Below are positions 49,501-55,500 of a stretch of 64,000 nt of DNA, one piece after another. A model generated the notes under the pieces. The model did no database searches, was not told the DNA's origin, and saw nothing but the letters and a program-made list of their open reading frames with translations. The position numbers and the translations under genes are program-made. Source of the stretch: Microvelia longipes (lineage: Eukaryota; Arthropoda; Insecta; Hemiptera; Veliidae); assembly GCA_018340805.1 (NCBI GenBank), contig JACMZG010001914.1, positions 46,672,013-46,736,012 on the forward strand, written 5' to 3'. Each line of letters starts with the position of its first letter. The first letter of the stretch is position 1.

Positions 49501-52500
49501 GAAGTAAAGTATATCTTTAAGTGTATAACTTAGCCTTCTAAATAGTGAACTTGCTAAATTTTAAATTGTTTTTATTAACATTGATTTTTTTTTATTAAGC
49601 CATAATTAATGTCATATAAAATTATTTTCTGGGAAGCACTGAGATAATTTAGGTGAAAACTCGGTGTCTGAAAACACATGTCTCTTTCTATATAGAAAGA
49701 GACATGCTCCTACTTTCCTACTTTTTTAGTAGGTAATCTCCTACTTTCCTACTTTTTTTAGTAGGAAATCTCCTACTTTCCTACTTTTTAGTAGGAAACC
49801 TCCTACTTTCCTACTTTTTTAGTAGGAAACCTCCTACTTTCCTACTTTTTTATTAGGAAACCTCCTTCTTTCCTACTTTTTTGGTATATACCAACAGTGT
49901 AAATAAGAAAAACTGATATTATTTAAATTTATATTTAAAAAAAATAATCTTAAATAATGTTCTCAGTGCACTAAAAACAACCTATCCCAATTTGTTTAGT
50001 AGTGAAACTAATCTGTTTCTTTTTTATGATATAATACGAGTATGCTTTAAAAAATTAATGACCTTAAGATACACGACATAAAACCTGTATCTTAAAAAAA
50101 TAAATAAGAAATAAAACTACAAATCTTAAAAAAAAATTAAAAATTAAATTAAATCAAAATGAGTTGATAAGAATGAAGATGGTAAAAGGGATAAACTGAT
50201 AATTTAGGACAAAGGGTTATTATGAAAAGGTTAGTAGTAAATTTACATACTGACACATTATAAAACCTTTTTTTAAAATAATTTTTATAAGAAACTGCTG
50301 TTAGTTTTTATAACTACTTGGCTTTGAATTTTTTTTAAAACCCTTCCCTTTTTTTCCTACAGAGGTAATAAAAAAGACCATTAAAATATAAAAGAAATAA
50401 ATCCTTATGTATAATACCCTTACAAAATATAAATATAATCATAAATTGAAACTATTAATTTTTAATTTATGTTTTTGAATTTAGTTGTGTTTAAGATTAT
50501 ATATGATACCTGTTTTAATCTAGTGTTGTATACTTATTGTATTAAACTAGTGTAATATACTTATTGTATATAATCTAGTGTAATATGCTTATAGTGTATA
50601 ATTGTTCTTGTAGTAGGCATAATTTTTGTATCACAAAGTTATAAAAAATTGTTCGCATAATTCAATATTTTATATTACTGTTCGCATAATTTTATTGTTT
50701 CTTTGTCACAATATCGACAAGCTAATGCTAATAAGGTACAAACGTTGAGAGGGTAAAAAAATGTTTTACGAGACTTTATCAGCTGAGGAAGGATTTGATC
50801 TGGATCACTGTAATAACGTCCATGATCCTCTTGCTAAGTGCCATTTTATTTTAAGGTAAACAATATTTTCATTTTTTACAATCCATCCAAATAAAAGTTC
50901 AAGACTTTATTTGAATTATTTTTATTGAAATATGTTGGGTATAAATTAGATTGTAAGAGTTTATAAACATTTAGAATTTTTTCAACCTTAACTAAACTTT
51001 TCAATACATATTTTGTAACTTGATGTTCTCTTGATATTTAACTTAAAAAACAACTTAAGTTTCTGATACAAAATAATTAATTAGTAACACTGATATGAAC
51101 ATTGGTTAATTTTAAGGTGGTATTAGTCTAATTTCGAGATATTGTCTGTTAGTAATAAGTAGCCTATTTCCTAAAACTTATGACTTGTTTAAAATAAAAT
51201 AGGCAAGTCTAAGTTCTATCAGTAATTAATGCTGGTGATGCATCACAATATTTCTTATGAACTCAAGTTTTACAAAATGAAATAAAATATCTCTTGAATA
51301 TTTTTGAAAATAATCTAAAAAGTTAACTTTTATAAAAGTTAAACTTTTATAAAGTTTAACTTTAGTTAAACTTTATAAATAGTTAAAAATAAAAATAGTC
51401 TTCATTGGTTTTAAACTTTTTAAACATTTAAATAAAAAATATTTTTACTAATAATAGTAATAATAACTGTACAAAAGATAGTAACGTTTAGTTATTATGG
51501 TAATAATAATATTACAAATTATTATTAATTTCCTTCAACCAATACAGAAAATTATTATTTGTTCTTGTCTTATAACTAAATTAATTTGTCTTTCTCTTAT
51601 AGAAATAATTACAAAGAAAATGGTAACGATGGTGTTGAGAAAAAGAATGGAAAGAAAGCTTCGGGTCGAATGAAATTCGGTCAAGTCTTCAGGAAAACAC
51701 CGAGCAAGGATGAACCAACAGGTTGCTTGTTTGGACTGCCATTGTCTAAATTATGTCACGGAGATAAATTGCCTTCTCCGTTAATAGTAAGTACTTTATT
51801 ATTACTTTGTTTATTCTCAGTAATTTTATAGCGATTAAGGTATAATATAAAGAACTTGCAAAGTACAATAACAGCGATATTAAGTTATTGAATAATTTTG
51901 ATGTTAAAGTAATTATAAATAATTTTATCTTTAACGTTGTGGAAATCAAACTGCCAAAATTTTTTATAATTCTTCAGATATTATAATTAATAATCTAATT
52001 CTTCATGTATTATAAATTATGTTCAGAAATATTTCATTTCTAATTTGCAATAAATGTACCATGTATTTTTTATAAATAATGAATATCTTATTTGTTTATG
52101 AATTACCTTATAAGCTATTTGATTGTGATTTGATAGTTTTCTAATTTGTACATCTTATTGCTTTACAGTGTATGTTATCTCAAGTTAATGCTAAAGGACC
52201 ATTTACACAAGGTATATTTAGAAGATCAGCTAACGCCAGATTAGTTAGAGAACTGAGAGAGAAGTTAGATAGGGGTGAGTCTGTATCGTGGGATCAAGTT
52301 CCTGTACTAGCCACCGCAGCTCTTCTGAAAGATCTACTCAGATCTCTACCAGATCCGTTGCTTTCATCATCTTTGTACCCTCATTGGTCTGCAGCTATGG
52401 AAATAAATAATCTACACCAAAGGCTTGCTACACTTAAGGGGTAATTATACAATTTAAATACTTTAGTGTGCTTTATTATATTAAAAAAGTTTAACTTTAT

Positions 52501-55500
52501 ATAATTTAAAAGTTACATCATACCTCAAGAAAGGTATGATGTATCATACTTTTTTGTTATGATCTTATACAAGAAAAACCACACAATGTAAATAAATTTT
52601 CTATAAGTAAGTAATTTTCCTAAAGATTTAAAGAAGACTGAAATTTGTTAACATAAAAGGACATTTTATTGTTTAAGGCCTTTGGTTTAGTTCTAGAAGC
52701 ACTGTACCGAAATTTACTTCAAACTTTTTCAATGATTTAGGCATAGACAAAATGGAATTGTCAAGAATAGCTGAATTTAATATTTTAGACCCCCCCCCCC
52801 CCCGAGTTCAATCACTGGATTGTTTCTCTGACAAGTCTTCGCAAGCAACTGCAACTGAATCAGCTCTTCGAATTAATATAATTTTTGTTGTTGTATTACA
52901 CAAGAAAAAATACGTAAAAAATATTCCCTAAGTTTTGATTATTATATGAACAACTTATTTTTTTGTTAAATGTTAAAATAAATACTTGACTACTTCTTGT
53001 TACATTTTAAATTGACTAATTCTCCGATAAATAATCCGATAAATTAATCCGCTTTTGACTAATTCTTGTTAAATAATCATGAATTTTTTTTTAAATTATT
53101 ATTTTTCATTATTAATTGATATTTGTCTTAGTTTCCTTATTATTATTTAACTTAGCTAGTGGTTCTTTGATTGATCAGTATGCTGTGTATGTAGCAACTT
53201 ATTGTAATTAAACATCCTTATAATTGTATTTTTATAAATATATTATGTTACTTTCTTATAATAAAGTTATTCTCATCTTTTCTTTTGCAGAGTTTATGAA
53301 AAATTACCCAAGGTAAATCAATGGTTACTCTGTCAATTCATAGCAGTGTTGGGGAATGTAGCTAGGAGATGTCAAGATAATCTGATGTCTGCGGCTAACT
53401 TAGCAGTTTGTGTCGGACCATCACTATTGTGGTCCGATTGCCCTGCTCAAGATTTACGATTAGTACCATCTCTAGTTGAAACACTAATTCATCATGCTCC
53501 TGCCATCATGTCACCACCTCATATACCATCGTTTGAAAGAGATTCTGGAACTGATGAATCAGATTGTAAGTTTCAAAACTTGTATCTAGCTTATTTTTTA
53601 GAAAATTTGTTAATACATCCTTTAAAATAGCTTCAAAAAACTATTTCAATCTATGCTTTTTTATTTTTCATACACAGGATGGGACGGAATAAAAACTTCA
53701 CCAACTACATCAAAACGATATTTCGCCTTTATTTAAGCTCACAAGGCGTATTCATGTTTCAAAAAATACCTAAAAAATTAAATAAGAGTTAAAAAATACC
53801 TAAATGTAATTTATATTAAATTAAACAGATCTAAAACATGCTCAAGGTCAAAATTGGAAGAATTAAGATATCTACTACTTACAATATATACATAGTTGAA
53901 AAACTATAATGTCAACAATTCTAAAGAAATTATTTTAGTCTTCACCATAAAGTTAAAATTCTCCTAGAAAGAGTAAGAAAATATATTTAGAAAGGATTAT
54001 GCTAAATCATTAAAAGATCATTGATGTAGTTTGGTGAAGTTTTTATTCCGTCCCATCCTGTGTCCGAAAAATAAAAAAGCATAAAACAATGGAGACTAAT
54101 ACTAAAAATAATATTTCAATCTAATTAGTTTGTAAGTTTAAGAGATTTTTGGAATAATTTGATAGTTGCAGCCAAAGAGTTTGATAAGGAGACAATATAA
54201 AGAGATCTCCTGATAAAAAATATGAGTTGTTAATTTTATATCGTGTAAACAATTTTTTTCTAATTGTTTTCTCTAAGTATCATTTATTTGCAATTAATTT
54301 TATGTTTGTTTGTTTTGTTTAGCTCTGAAGAGGGATGATAGTTCAATTGAAAGTTTGGAATGTAGTCCACCGCCTAGAAAAGATAAGATATCATTAAGTC
54401 GAGATTCAGGTTTGACGATGTCAGACTCTCAGCTTTACACCCCCGATGAAGAAGAATCTGGTTCAACATCGTCTTCTGGTTATGATCCCGCTTTCGATCA
54501 TCATGCTAAGGTACTTTATTTATATAGAAAGTTTACCATTTGGGATTATTTGATTTAGAATCCATGTTTTAAAATCTATTGATATTTTGTAAATATTCTA
54601 ACATTTTTAGAAGAAACTATATTGTAATTGGTTAAAGCTTGTATTGAAATTATATTCCAATGTATAAACAAATAATTTTAACTAACTTCCAACTTAGTAC
54701 TGCAGGGCTATTTCTACTGTTTATAGGTACAGGCCAAAATTTGCTCAGGGCAATTTAATAATGAGCAACCTTAATCCATCAGATAAAAAAAATTATGAGA
54801 TTGGTAGAAGTGAATTATTTTGAGGATTAACCAGGACTAAAAAAATAATATTGGCACATTGTACAGGTGGTTTTTAATAAAATAAAAAACCTAAGTTAAT
54901 TTAATTATAAATTATAAAACTTATAATTTATAAAGTAAAAATTTAATAATTTATACATTTTTAACTATAAAACTTTATAAATTTAATTATAATTATTAAA
55001 CAAAAAATAGAGACGACTGACTATCCTGCCTTCAGAAATACTTGTAATGACCTATTAAATTCCTAATTTACTTATTACTTATATAATGCCTAAAGAAAGC
55101 GACACTTCTGCCCGATTTATTATCTTCTTAGTCTTGGTTTAGAATAAACCAATAAACCACTCATGTGAATTTAATGATATTTGCAGCTTTATAGGCCTTG
55201 GAATCCATTCTAATTATTGTTAGGCACCTACTAATTTAATAAGCGATTTATTTAAAATTTGTATATTCTGCTATTGCTTTCAGTTTTTTTAATGCTAACA
55301 TAAACCTTCCTTTGTTTATAAACAGGTAACTCCTTCAATGTCGGTTCCTAGTGAATATGTGAGAGTTTACGGTGGCTGGGAAGAAAGGATGAATCCCAAT
55401 TTCCAGAGGCAAGCGTGGTTCAGACAGAGGTACGCAGCGACAGGTAGGAGTCCCACAGTGGCTAAACCAGAAGCTCCCAGGCACCCTCCCCCCAGGAGAT

